41,183 nucleotides of DNA, taken from positions 1-41,183 of the forward strand of contig RPRI01000033.1 of assembly GCA_003818505.1 (NCBI GenBank), written 5' to 3'. How positions within the stretch are numbered: position 1 is the first letter of the stretch; each line of letters begins with the position of its first letter. The notes beneath the pieces were generated by a model. That model was not told the DNA's origin, made no database searches, and worked only from the letters and a program-made list of their open reading frames with translations. Source of the stretch: Desulfobacteraceae bacterium. GTDB lineage: Bacteria; Desulfobacterota; Desulfobacteria; Desulfobacterales; RPRI01. A program made the position numbers and the translations under genes. Positions 17,353 through 26,299 of this stretch are shown here, piece after piece.

Positions 17353-18288
17353 ATGAAAATGAACGGAGACTCTTTTCGTATCAATCGTTTTTTCAGGCAC
17401 ATTTATCAGGGCACACTACTGGAACGAATCAGAGAAGAATTGCGCGCATATGTGAAGCGCAGGCGTTCGGCATGGTGGCAGCAACGGATAGGTCAAAAAG
17501 AATATCTCACATTTAAACTCCAATCCGAACTGAAAATGCTTCTTTATTTCGACAGCAGACTTAGTCAGGAAATATATTGCGGTTATTTCGAATGGAAGGA
17601 GCGTCAATTTCTCTACGATTTTTTGAGAGATGGTGAAATTTTTGTCGATATCGGTGCAAATATAGGATTATTTACACTAATAGCTTCTCATAAAATTGGC
17701 AAAAAAGGACAGGTTTATTCTTTTGAGCCCTGCTCCAAGACTTACCATCGCTTAGTAAAAAATATTGATTTAAACGAGATGAGTAATACGAAATGCTTTC
17801 AAATCGCCTTGTCTGATCATACCGGACAGGTTGAAATGAATATATCTTTGGATGGTTACGATGCATGGAATTCGATTGTAAAACCGACTGCGGGAAACGC
17901 TTTTGCCGTAGAGACGGTTCACGCGATGAAGTGGGATAATTTTGCACACGAACATAATCTCATGGGACGTGTGAACCTGATGAAAATAGATGTCGAAGGA
18001 TGGGAAAGTCATGTTCTATCCGGCGGCTGTGAGTGTTTTGGCAGGAAAGACGCGCCGGTCCTGCAAATCGAATTTACAGATGAAGCCAGTCAATCCGCCG
18101 GAACTTCATGCCAGTCTCTTTATCGTCAACTCGAAGGACTCGGTTATAGTATGTTCATTTACGAAGCAAAATCTAAACGACTCATCCCTGATCCTATTCG
18201 CAACAGTTATCCATATCTCAATTTGTTTGCTGCCAAATATCCTGAGAAAATCAATATAAAGCTTAAGAAAAGAAATTTTCTATCATAG
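17353..18288 (+). CDS. FkbM family methyltransferase
   Basis: A 311-residue protein of the Methyltransf_21 (FkbM) type. SAM motif I is FVDIGANIGLFTLIAS (about residues 97-112), with YSFEPCSKTYHRL as the acidic loop and LMKIDVEGWESHVLSGG as the conserved C-terminal motif. FkbM enzymes O-methylate sugars or polyketides. In this cluster a sugar hydroxyl of the exported glycan is the likely target. The start follows the wzt stop by 7 bases; ATG codons at 17353 and 17359 are both possible. A second, shorter FkbM protein follows 6 bases later, so the operon carries two such activities. Confidence 0.88.
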   Translation: MKMNGDSFRINRFFRHIYQGTLLERIREELRAYVKRRRSAWWQQRIGQKEYLTFKLQSELKMLLYFDSRLSQEIYCGYFEWKERQFLYDFLRDGEIFVDIGANIGLFTLIASHKIGKKGQVYSFEPCSKTYHRLVKNIDLNEMSNTKCFQIALSDHTGQVEMNISLDGYDAWNSIVKPTAGNAFAVETVHAMKWDNFAHEHNLMGRVNLMKIDVEGWESHVLSGGCECFGRKDAPVLQIEFTDEASQSAGTSCQSLYRQLEGLGYSMFIYEAKSKRLIPDPIRNSYPYLNLFAAKYPEKINIKLKKRNFLS

Positions 18289-18294
18289 AAATAC

Positions 18295-19134
18295 ATGTCC
18301 CGGCTTATGTTTCTATATAAAATAAAAGAGATTTTAAAACGAATCGCCCGACACTATGGATTTGTTGTGCAGAGGTATAATCCCTGTGAATCGTTTTTGC
18401 GATGCACATTAAATGGTTCGATGAGCGCAGCCCGTGGTGCAGGGTTTACCCCGAAAACGGTGGTTGATGTTGGTGCTGCCCGGGGCTGTTGGTCTGCTGA
18501 AGTTTCGTCCGTCTGGCCGGATGCCCGTTATATCCTGATAGATCCACTTGAAGAAAATCGCCAGGAACTGGACCGTGTATGCGGAAAGCTGAAGAATGCG
18601 GATTTCAGGATTACAGCAATTACGGACCATTCCGGCAAAATAATAATAAATATCCATCCCGATCTGGAAGGTTCAACCATATTTCTGGAGCGGGAAGAGA
18701 ATATAAACGGTGTGCCGCGGGAAGTAAATTCCATGACTCTGGACGATCTGCATGCCGGAATGAGGTTCGAGAACCCCGTTTTATTAAAAGCTGATGTGCA
18801 GGGTGCAGAAATGCAGGTTCTAACGGGTGCTGCGAAGGCATGGCCTCTCTTTGATATGATTATTCTGGAGGTTCTTTTGTTTGACATCTATCAGGGCAAT
18901 AATCCTCAACTGTATGACGTCATTTATTATTTAAAATCAAAAGGTTTTGTGGTGTGGGATATCTTCGGGATGGGTTATCGGATGCTGGATGATGCGCTGT
19001 GCCAGGTCGATGTTGTTTTTGTCCGGGAAGACGGCATATTCCGTAAAGTACATAAGTATGCAACTGAGAAGCAACGATTGGATCAATTGGCAGCAATAAA
19101 AAGCGCCAATCCGAAAAGGTTTAAACAGGTCTGA
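18295..19134 (+). CDS. FkbM family methyltransferase (second copy)
   Basis: A 279-residue protein. SAM motif I reads VVDVGAARGCWSAEV (about residues 56-70), followed by YILIDPLEENRQEL, and the FkbM C-terminal motif appears as LLKADVQGAEMQVLTGA. It differs clearly from its upstream neighbour, so it is a diverged paralogue or was acquired separately rather than arising by a recent tandem duplication. It probably methylates a sugar in the glycan, possibly as a chain-capping step read by the Wzt C-domain. This is inference from context. Confidence 0.87.
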   Translation: MSRLMFLYKIKEILKRIARHYGFVVQRYNPCESFLRCTLNGSMSAARGAGFTPKTVVDVGAARGCWSAEVSSVWPDARYILIDPLEENRQELDRVCGKLKNADFRITAITDHSGKIIINIHPDLEGSTIFLEREENINGVPREVNSMTLDDLHAGMRFENPVLLKADVQGAEMQVLTGAAKAWPLFDMIILEVLLFDIYQGNNPQLYDVIYYLKSKGFVVWDIFGMGYRMLDDALCQVDVVFVREDGIFRKVHKYATEKQRLDQLAAIKSANPKRFKQV

Positions 19135-19152
19135 TTCTTTAACACGAATTTT

Positions 19153-20028
19153 ATGAAGCTATTGCCTACAATAAGTATTGTGACGCCTTCGTACAATCAG
19201 GGCGCATATCTGGAGCAGACGATAAAGTCTGTTCTCGACCAGGATTACAGCGGGTTGGAGTATGTCATTATTGATGGCGGATCATCTGATAACAGTGTTG
19301 ATATCATCAAACATTACCATAACCAATTATCATACTGGGTCAGCGAACCTGATTCTGGGCACGCAGATGGCATTAATAAAGGCTTCGCACAAACTCATGC
19401 CGGGATCATGGGGTGGCTCAATAGTTCGGATGTTTATTACCCATGGACATTAAAAACAGTCGTCCGGATATTTAACGATCTCCCGGAAGTAAAATGGATC
19501 TCCGGCATACCGACCAATATATACGAAGGCGCCGCTCCCGATAAAGTTCAGTCTGATTTCAGAAATAAATATGATTTTCTTTCAGGTCATTATAACTGGC
19601 TGCAGCAGGAATCAATTTTCTGGAGGCGGGATTTATGGGATGAAGCCGGCGGACAATTAAATACCGATCTCAAATATGCCTGTGACTTTGAGTTATGGCT
19701 CCGATTTTTTCAGAAAACCTCATTAAACCATGTTAACACAATTCTTGCCGGTTTTCGAACACATGAGAATCAACGTGGCAGCATAGCAATAGATTCCTAT
19801 CGAGCCGAGGCTGCTGAAGCGTTTCGGGGATTTTGGAGTTCTTTCGGATATAAGGATCATTTATGTGCAAACTTCATCAGATTCACAAACGGCAAAGCTG
19901 GCCGGTTATTCCGGACATACTTAAAGCATTTAGGTTTTATCAATTGGTACGGTTACGATCGGATAATTTTTGATTTTCAGGAGAAACGATGGTTATTAGC
20001 TCCGAATTCAGTATCAGATCTATTCTAG
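19153..20028 (+). CDS. Glycosyltransferase family 2
   Basis: A 291-residue GT-A fold enzyme. The N-terminus ISIVTPSYNQGAYLEQTI with VIIDGGSSDNS is the nucleotide-sugar binding signature of GT2. SEPDSGHADGINKGF and GWLNSSDVYYP cover the region of the metal-binding DxD-type motif, which here reads SSD rather than the common SDD. It is soluble or peripheral, with no membrane segment. It should add one sugar to the lipid-linked glycan in the cytoplasm; donor and acceptor are not readable. It begins 18 bases after the second FkbM gene. Confidence 0.9.
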   Translation: MKLLPTISIVTPSYNQGAYLEQTIKSVLDQDYSGLEYVIIDGGSSDNSVDIIKHYHNQLSYWVSEPDSGHADGINKGFAQTHAGIMGWLNSSDVYYPWTLKTVVRIFNDLPEVKWISGIPTNIYEGAAPDKVQSDFRNKYDFLSGHYNWLQQESIFWRRDLWDEAGGQLNTDLKYACDFELWLRFFQKTSLNHVNTILAGFRTHENQRGSIAIDSYRAEAAEAFRGFWSSFGYKDHLCANFIRFTNGKAGRLFRTYLKHLGFINWYGYDRIIFDFQEKRWLLAPNSVSDLF

Positions 20029-20056
20029 CGTAAAATAATCGCATTAGCAGTTACAG

Positions 20057-21079
20057 ATGATGAAGAAAGAGAGCCGGGGAGTGATTGACAGAACCTATCT
20101 TGTCACGATGCGTAAAAAAAGGGGAATGCATGCCGACGTATATGAAGATTTTGAGAAAGATATTATCAAATACACAGGATGGAAAATTGTAAAGGGTTCC
20201 GTAAATATCCTGGAGCGGGTATTTGAAAAATATTTTTTGCCCCGTCTGAAATATCGCACATTCCCTTTTGACCTTCCGGGTATGAATCGCGACAAGATTC
20301 TCTTCTCGTCTCTCTCCGGGATAGAATATATAAAAATATTCCAGCACTACATATTTAAGTCGAAACTCAAGGTCATCTATCAGTTCGACTCGTGGACTCA
20401 TGACAATGCCATAAACGAAAATGCATTCCGATCATTTAAAATCAACATAGCTTTTATTTCCATCCAAAAATCAGCGAAGTATTTTAATTCCCTGCGGATT
20501 CCAAACTTTAAAGCCTATTGGATGCCTGAAGCTATTAACTGCGCCAGCTATCGCCGGCGTGATTATGGAGAGAAAGATATCGATATTCTGCAATATGGCC
20601 GGCGCTGGGAGTGGCTGCATGAACAACTGCTGCCTTTTTCCAGAACCAATGGAATCAATTATCAATACCCGATAGACAACGACAATGTTAAAATTCAATT
20701 TAAAGACCGGGAAGCACTTCTGAATGGATTGTCAAAAGCCAAAATAGCCGTATGTGTTCCCAAGACAATTACCCATCCTGAGATATATGATCTGTCCACA
20801 GTCACTTCGAGATATTTTGAGTGTATGGCTTCAAAATGTCTTATCCTCGGGCATGCGCCACCGGATCTCATAGCCTTGTTTGGATATAATCCGGTTGTTG
20901 AAGCTGATTATTCAGACCCAACGGGCCAATTGAAATATCTGCTTGATCATTATATCGATTTTGTTCCGCTGATTGAAAAAAATTATGAGATAACGAAAGA
21001 AAAACATCAATGGAAAAACAGAATCGATGATATTAAGAATATACTATATAAAAGCATTGGTTCCAAGGGGACTTCATGA
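20057..21079 (+). CDS. CgeB-like glycosyltransferase (Glyco_trans_1_2 C-terminus)
   Basis: A 340-residue protein. The C-terminal third carries SRYFECMASKCLILGHAPPD, the typical segment of the GT-B family related to spore maturation protein CgeB, where a conserved Glu region binds the donor. The N-terminal half (YQFDSWTHDN, QYGRRWEWLHEQL) fits the acceptor-binding lobe. Two adjacent ATGs (20057, 20060) are possible starts. Its stop overlaps the next start by four bases (ATGA), indicating translational coupling with the following related gene. Confidence 0.8.
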   Translation: MMKKESRGVIDRTYLVTMRKKRGMHADVYEDFEKDIIKYTGWKIVKGSVNILERVFEKYFLPRLKYRTFPFDLPGMNRDKILFSSLSGIEYIKIFQHYIFKSKLKVIYQFDSWTHDNAINENAFRSFKINIAFISIQKSAKYFNSLRIPNFKAYWMPEAINCASYRRRDYGEKDIDILQYGRRWEWLHEQLLPFSRTNGINYQYPIDNDNVKIQFKDREALLNGLSKAKIAVCVPKTITHPEIYDLSTVTSRYFECMASKCLILGHAPPDLIALFGYNPVVEADYSDPTGQLKYLLDHYIDFVPLIEKNYEITKEKHQWKNRIDDIKNILYKSIGSKGTS

Positions 21080-22089
21080 AAATCCTCTCAAGCGGTCATC
21101 ATAATCCCCATTTTTTCACCATTACCGAATATATTGAATCGGCTATTCGAAATCTGGGTCATGATGTATCCGTATTTGAAGACCGGCAGCATGTTATTCC
21201 GGGAAGAATAAGAAAACGTGTACCATTCCTTAATCAACTGGATCTCAAAATCATCAATAGAAAGATGCTATCGCTTGCCAAGTCCTGCAAGCCGGACATC
21301 GCCATCATCACAGGCGGTAACAGAATAGAAGTGAAAACCATTCGCCGCTTAAAAAGACTGGGTGTCATAACTGTGTTATGGACCACCGATCCCGCTCCAT
21401 ATTTTGAAACGCTGGTCACAGGAGCCGCGTTTTACGATTATATATTCTGTCAGGGCACGGAAGCGGTTGAAATGCTTGCCCGGGCCGGAATCAAAGGCGC
21501 ACAATGGCTTCCGATGGCCTGTGATCCAGAATATCATCATTCAGTTGAATGTACTTCGGCAGACAGGAAAAAATATGGCAGTGATATTGTTTTTGTCGGG
21601 TCATATTATCCTAACCGGGCGACGCTTTTTGAAAAACTAGTGGATTTCAATATCGCCGTCTGGGGGCCGGGATGGGACGCCCTTGATCGTAACTCGCTTC
21701 TTGGCCGGTGCATCCGTGGTGCGCATACGACACCAAATGATTGGTTGAAAATATACAGCGCCAGCAAAATTGTTCTTGCTACCCACTACAAGGACCCGCA
21801 AAACAGATTCCCCGTTTATCAAGCCAGCCCACGTATCTTTGAGGCTCTGGCATGCAGGGCATTCGTGCTGTGTGACGATCAAAGGGATGTGTTTTCCCTG
21901 TTTCAGGATGGTGAAGACCTAGTCCGCTTTATTGACGCCTCTGATCTTATGAACAAAGCAAAGCACTATCTTGCCCATCCCGAAGAAAGAAATAAAATCG
22001 CCGGGATGGGAAACCGCAACGTACTGAAAAACCACACCTATACCCATCGGATCAGGGAACTCTTCTCAAAGATCGGCAACAGGGCATGA
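21076..22089 (+). CDS. CgeB-like glycosyltransferase
   Basis: A 337-residue GT-B protein similar in layout to its upstream neighbour. It opens with MKILSSGHHNPHFF, has TVLWTTDPAPYFETL in the middle and, near the end, ASPRIFEALACRAFVLCDDQRD followed by LFQDGEDLVRF, the characteristic C-terminal signature of the CgeB/DUF3880 group. It overlaps both neighbours by four bases (21076-21079 and 22086-22089), so the glycosyltransferase run is a single operon. The sugar specificity is unknown. Confidence 0.86.
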   Translation: MKILSSGHHNPHFFTITEYIESAIRNLGHDVSVFEDRQHVIPGRIRKRVPFLNQLDLKIINRKMLSLAKSCKPDIAIITGGNRIEVKTIRRLKRLGVITVLWTTDPAPYFETLVTGAAFYDYIFCQGTEAVEMLARAGIKGAQWLPMACDPEYHHSVECTSADRKKYGSDIVFVGSYYPNRATLFEKLVDFNIAVWGPGWDALDRNSLLGRCIRGAHTTPNDWLKIYSASKIVLATHYKDPQNRFPVYQASPRIFEALACRAFVLCDDQRDVFSLFQDGEDLVRFIDASDLMNKAKHYLAHPEERNKIAGMGNRNVLKNHTYTHRIRELFSKIGNRA

Positions 22090-23240
22090 AAAGTAGTCCC
22101 GCAAAAAAAATCCTTCATATTGTTGAAGATTTAAAAGTCGGCGGCCTTGAAAAGATATTGGCGTCGATTGTTCTGTCTCTCGATCCGTCGAAATACGCCC
22201 CACAGGTCTGGTGCCTGACTATGGGAGGGCAGGTTGCGGATGAATTGATCAAACAGGGGATATCCGTGCGGATTCTTGGCTTGAACGGCTATTACAATCC
22301 CTTGCGGATTGCGGCACTTGCCCGGATGATGAAGAAAGAGAAATTTCACATAATCCATACACATGGCTACTTCGCCGGTACCTTTGGCAGGCTTGCGGCA
22401 ATCCTGGCCGGTGTTCCGGTTATAATCGCCCATGTTCACAGCACCTACTATGACTATGGCAAAAGAAATCTCCTGATCGAGAGATTCCTTTCCTGTTTCA
22501 CTGATAGAATCATCTGCATTTCTCAAGCGGTGGAAAGGTTCGTCACCGTCAACGAGAAAATTCGCAAAGAAAAAACTTGCCTGATTTATAACGGCGTAAC
22601 GCCACCCGATAAACTCCTGGACGATAATCTGAGAAAAAAATTGCGGGCGTCTCTGGGATTGGATGCTGATGTGATAGTCATTGCTGTCGTTGCCTCCCTC
22701 ACGGCAAATAAGGGGCATGGACTATTACTGACCGCCTTCAAGGAGATTTTCCTGAGACATCCGTCGGTCAGGTTGCTTATTATCGGCGACGGCCCCTTGC
22801 GGGAGCAGATTGAGGCATCGACCCGGCAACTGATGATTGATCGGGTGGTTCTGTTTATGGGAATACGAAAGGATGTCTTTGACTTGCTTCAAATTGCGGA
22901 CATATTCGTTTTGCCGACTCAGATCCGGGAAGGCCTCGGAGTCGCATTGATTGAAGCGATGGCAGTGGGTCTTCCCATCATCGCGACCAGCATTGGCGGC
23001 ATACCCGAAGTCATTGAGGATGCCGGGAATGGATTTCTGGTCTCTCCGGGAAGTTCGAAACAGTTGGCTGAAGCTATAAGAGTACTGGTCAACGATCAAG
23101 CGCTGAGAACCGATATGGGCCTTCGGGGAAGGCAGATATATGAGTCAAAATTCACCATGCTGAAAATGACAGGGCTTGTTGAAACCATGTACGATGAGCT
23201 CCTATGTAAGAGATTGGACAAGAAATTGTATGTCAGATGA
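22086..23240 (+). CDS. Glycosyltransferase family 4
   Basis: A 384-residue GT-B retaining glycosyltransferase. The N-terminal domain starts ILHIVEDLKVGGLEKIL, with the family's GG motif; the hinge region includes CISQAVERFV and IYNGVTPPD. The donor-binding domain has VASLTANKGHGLLLTAF and the E-x7-E motif EGLGVALIE, which contacts the nucleotide sugar. There is no membrane span. It lies in the polysaccharide cluster and its end overlaps the following GT4 gene. Confidence 0.92.
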   Translation: MKSSPAKKILHIVEDLKVGGLEKILASIVLSLDPSKYAPQVWCLTMGGQVADELIKQGISVRILGLNGYYNPLRIAALARMMKKEKFHIIHTHGYFAGTFGRLAAILAGVPVIIAHVHSTYYDYGKRNLLIERFLSCFTDRIICISQAVERFVTVNEKIRKEKTCLIYNGVTPPDKLLDDNLRKKLRASLGLDADVIVIAVVASLTANKGHGLLLTAFKEIFLRHPSVRLLIIGDGPLREQIEASTRQLMIDRVVLFMGIRKDVFDLLQIADIFVLPTQIREGLGVALIEAMAVGLPIIATSIGGIPEVIEDAGNGFLVSPGSSKQLAEAIRVLVNDQALRTDMGLRGRQIYESKFTMLKMTGLVETMYDELLCKRLDKKLYVR

Positions 23241-24348
23241 CCGGATAAACATATTATACTTCTCAAGCTTTGGAACCCTTAAAGGGGGGGGGCAGAAAAG
23301 CCTTTATCATCTTGTCGCGCGTCTGGATAAAAAGAAGTTTCATCCTGTCGTTTTACTTCCGGCCGAAGAGGATTTGGCGCAGAAATTAAGAGAGTTGAAT
23401 ATTGATGTCGTCATCCAGACATTGCCATCGGTTATCTCTTTCAACTTATTGCCCGGTTTTAATGCCTTTTTCAGTTTGCTGAGATTGATAAAGAAACATA
23501 GGATTGACCTTATACATACCGATGGTCCCCGCAACACTTTTTATGCCGGTATAGCGGCGAAATTAAAACGTATTCCTCTCGTCTGGCATGTTAGGGCGTC
23601 AAACCGTGACAGGTTCGACAGCATCCTGACCTTATTCCCAGCAAAGATAATCCTGGTGGCGAATTCTCTCCGCAGCAGGTTCTCCGGAATCGAGCGTGAT
23701 GACAGATTTATTACGATATACAACGGAGTGAATCCGGCGGAATTTGTAAAAGTCAGCTCATCTGACCAGATAAAAGAATCATTAGGAATTGAGGAGAGCT
23801 CTTTGCTGATTACGGTATTTGCCAGGATTGAACCGCTTAAAGGACAAAAATATCTGATTGAAGCCTGCGGCAGCATATTGAGCGGATTGCAAAAGTTCCA
23901 TATTTTTTTCGCAGGGGAGATAACGGACAAGGAATATCAGCGCGAATGTCTGGACTTGGCGGAATCACTTAATATTAAGGAACGAATTGTTTTTGAAGGA
24001 TTTAGAACAGATATCAGCAATATATTAAATCGAACGGATATTGTTGTTATGCCCTCTCTTTTTGAGGCGTTTCCCAGGGCCGTGATAGAAGGGATGGCCG
24101 CCGGAAAAGCGGTGATTGCAACCGACGTCGGAGGGACGGCGGAAGCAGTGGAAGAAGGTATTACCGGTTTTGTAGTACCGCCGGAAGACCCTGCTGCCCT
24201 GGCTGAAAAAATCCTGTTGCTTGCAGGGGACAGGGAAACGAGACGAAAGATGGGGGAGTCAGGGCGTTTAAGAGCGGAAAAATTATTCAGCATTGAAGAA
24301 AATCTAAGGAAGACGGAGTGGGTATATCATGAACTTCTGGGGAGATGA
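23230..24348 (+). CDS. Glycosyltransferase family 4
   Basis: About 372 residues from the ATG at 23230 (MSDDRINILYF). The longer frame from 23176 lies deep inside the upstream gene and is unlikely. The N-terminal domain has SSFGTLKGGGQKSL, and the donor domain has FARIEPLKGQKYL and the E-x7-E motif EAFPRAVIE followed by GMAAGKAVIATDVGG. It is a retaining GT-B enzyme that adds a sugar to the growing glycan. Its start overlaps the preceding GT4 gene by 11 bases, indicating coupling. Confidence 0.91.
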   Translation: MSDDRINILYFSSFGTLKGGGQKSLYHLVARLDKKKFHPVVLLPAEEDLAQKLRELNIDVVIQTLPSVISFNLLPGFNAFFSLLRLIKKHRIDLIHTDGPRNTFYAGIAAKLKRIPLVWHVRASNRDRFDSILTLFPAKIILVANSLRSRFSGIERDDRFITIYNGVNPAEFVKVSSSDQIKESLGIEESSLLITVFARIEPLKGQKYLIEACGSILSGLQKFHIFFAGEITDKEYQRECLDLAESLNIKERIVFEGFRTDISNILNRTDIVVMPSLFEAFPRAVIEGMAAGKAVIATDVGGTAEAVEEGITGFVVPPEDPAALAEKILLLAGDRETRRKMGESGRLRAEKLFSIEENLRKTEWVYHELLGR

Positions 24349-24354
24349 CTCCGC

Positions 24355-25182
24355 GTGAAACCGGTTGAAACCAGTTGCAACCTCTGCGGACAGAACAGTT
24401 TCAAAGTCCGAGAAGATGATGATCCACCTTTCAGGGTGCTGGAATGCCTGAATTGCAGGCTGGTATTTGTTCATCCCTTTCCCGATATTGCCACGCTGGC
24501 AGTTCATTATGACGCGGATTATTACAGGGATTGGATTTGCCAGCAGAAAAACAAACGAATTAGAATGTGGGAAGGCAGATTAAATAAGCTTGAAAAACGG
24601 CGACAGGGAGAACATTTGCTGGATGTGGGTTGCGGTGACGGCGCTTTTCTGAAACTGGCGCAAGAGAGGGGATGGGAGATAAGCGGAACGGAACACTCTT
24701 CCTTTGCTGCGAATTATGTCAGTGAGGCTCTCGGTATTCCCGTATTCTGCGGAGAGATTTTTGACGCCGGGTATCCGGAGAATTCCTTCGACGTGGTGAC
24801 CATGTGGCATGTCCTCGAGCATCTGACGGACCCCAAGCGGTATCTTCGGGAGATTCATCGCATCCTGAAACCATCCGGGCTGCTCGTGATTGCCGTCCCA
24901 AACGTTAATGATTACATAATGCAAGCCGCCTACAGGTTGGGGAAGAGAAGGCCCTTGAAACTATTTTCTAAAGATGACAGGGAAATCCACCTTTATCATT
25001 TTTCTGACAAAACCTTGAGAAATTATCTGCGGAATACCGGATTTGAATGTCTCAAAATTGCTCCTGATTATGGCATTACTGAATACTCAAAGAAAATGGT
25101 CAATTCCATCGCGGTGGTCTTATATTACATGTCGGGATTGAGGATATTCAACGCCCTTGAGGTATATGCCACACGTATCTAA
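24355..25182 (+). CDS. SAM methyltransferase with N-terminal zinc ribbon
   Basis: A 275-residue protein with a GTG start at 24355, supported by GGGGAG about ten bases upstream. The N-terminus carries two CxxC pairs (CNLCGQ and CLNCRLVFVHP), a zinc-ribbon pattern common in methyltransferases of polysaccharide and rhamnose-modification loci. The Rossmann domain follows: LLDVGCGDGAFLKLA (motif I), then FDVVTMWHVLEHL and HRILKPSGLLVIAVPN (post-I to motif III). It is a likely sugar or nucleotide-sugar methyltransferase. It starts six bases after the GT4 gene and its end overlaps the GT9 gene by 17 bases. Confidence 0.87.
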   Translation: MKPVETSCNLCGQNSFKVREDDDPPFRVLECLNCRLVFVHPFPDIATLAVHYDADYYRDWICQQKNKRIRMWEGRLNKLEKRRQGEHLLDVGCGDGAFLKLAQERGWEISGTEHSSFAANYVSEALGIPVFCGEIFDAGYPENSFDVVTMWHVLEHLTDPKRYLREIHRILKPSGLLVIAVPNVNDYIMQAAYRLGKRRPLKLFSKDDREIHLYHFSDKTLRNYLRNTGFECLKIAPDYGITEYSKKMVNSIAVVLYYMSGLRIFNALEVYATRI

Positions 25183-26299
25183 AATATCTGTGAAATCAAT
25201 TTTCAAGGCAATTTATTTGAATGCAAGGTGCTTTGCTTTAAAAACGCTGAGCATTCTCCTTTTTCAAAGAAATATCTTCCCTGTGATCCGGAATATCGGA
25301 AGCATCCTCCTTATTCGCGTGGACAGGGTAGGCGATATGGTGCTCTCAACGCATGCTTTCAGAGCGATTAAGGTCTTATTGCCACAGGTTCATCTCATTG
25401 TAATGGCTTCGCCGGCCAACGCGCCGGTCTTGAAGAACAATCCGGATGTGGATGAGGTTATTGTCTATGACCGGTCCGCCAGTTTACTCGAAAAAATACA
25501 GTTTATCAACGGATTGAGATCCCGTCATCTCGATCTTGCCATCGATCCTTATACCGATTATGAGCTGAAAACCGCGTGGTTGGCGGGTATGAGCGGCGCA
25601 GACCATAGAATAGGCTATGCAGCCTTTGGCCGGGAGTTTTTTTTTAATTGTATGTCGCCAAAAATTGAGGGCAACAAGCACTTCATTGATGGCGCCACTG
25701 ATCTGTTGAAGCATATCGGCATTTCTTCCGAAAACAGGAAACCGGCCATTTATCTTGGAGCGGACGAACAAGCATGGGCCAATCAATGGCTGCAGGAAAA
25801 TAGAGTCCAAAGCAAAAAGATTGTTGCCATCCATCCCGGTGCTTATTATGAGACGCAACGATGGCTACCGGAATATTATGCCGGGCTTATTAACCTGATT
25901 CGACGAAATACCTCATTCGAGGTTGTGGTGCTGGGCGGTCCCTCGGATGCCCTTGTCGTCGAGGATATTCTTGCCGGGATTAAGCCTCATGTTTGTGTAT
26001 CCGTTCAGGAGGATATCAGAAAGTTCTTTGCTATCCTCGCGCAATGCCGGTTGCTTGTCTGCAACAATTCGGGGCCGCTGCACTGCGCCGTCGCGCTCGG
26101 CATTCCGACCATCTCCTTTATGGGACCAACCATTAAGGAACAGTGGATGCCCATAGGCGAGAGCCACCGGGTATTGCGCTTGGATGATCTGCCCTGTATC
26201 GGCTGCAATCTCGGCCGTTGCAAGATCAGGACCCATGACTGCATGAGATTGATTGAACCCAAAGACGTAGTTGAAATAATTGTGAAGGAATGCTTTTGA
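25166..26299 (+). CDS. Heptosyltransferase-type glycosyltransferase family 9
   Basis: About 377 residues from the ATG at 25166; a TTG at 25157 is possible. GT9 signatures are ILLIRVDRVGDMVLSTHAF at the N-domain, VAIHPGAYYETQRWLPEYY at the start of the donor domain and CNNSGPLHCAVALGIPTIS with FMGPT near the end. GT9 enzymes transfer heptose or related sugars to lipid A-core. A Cys-rich tail (CIGCNLGRCKIRTHDC) follows the donor site, as in several heptosyltransferases. This suggests the cluster also builds or decorates a lipopolysaccharide core or a heptose-containing glycan. Confidence 0.91.
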   Translation: MPHVSKISVKSIFKAIYLNARCFALKTLSILLFQRNIFPVIRNIGSILLIRVDRVGDMVLSTHAFRAIKVLLPQVHLIVMASPANAPVLKNNPDVDEVIVYDRSASLLEKIQFINGLRSRHLDLAIDPYTDYELKTAWLAGMSGADHRIGYAAFGREFFFNCMSPKIEGNKHFIDGATDLLKHIGISSENRKPAIYLGADEQAWANQWLQENRVQSKKIVAIHPGAYYETQRWLPEYYAGLINLIRRNTSFEVVVLGGPSDALVVEDILAGIKPHVCVSVQEDIRKFFAILAQCRLLVCNNSGPLHCAVALGIPTISFMGPTIKEQWMPIGESHRVLRLDDLPCIGCNLGRCKIRTHDCMRLIEPKDVVEIIVKECF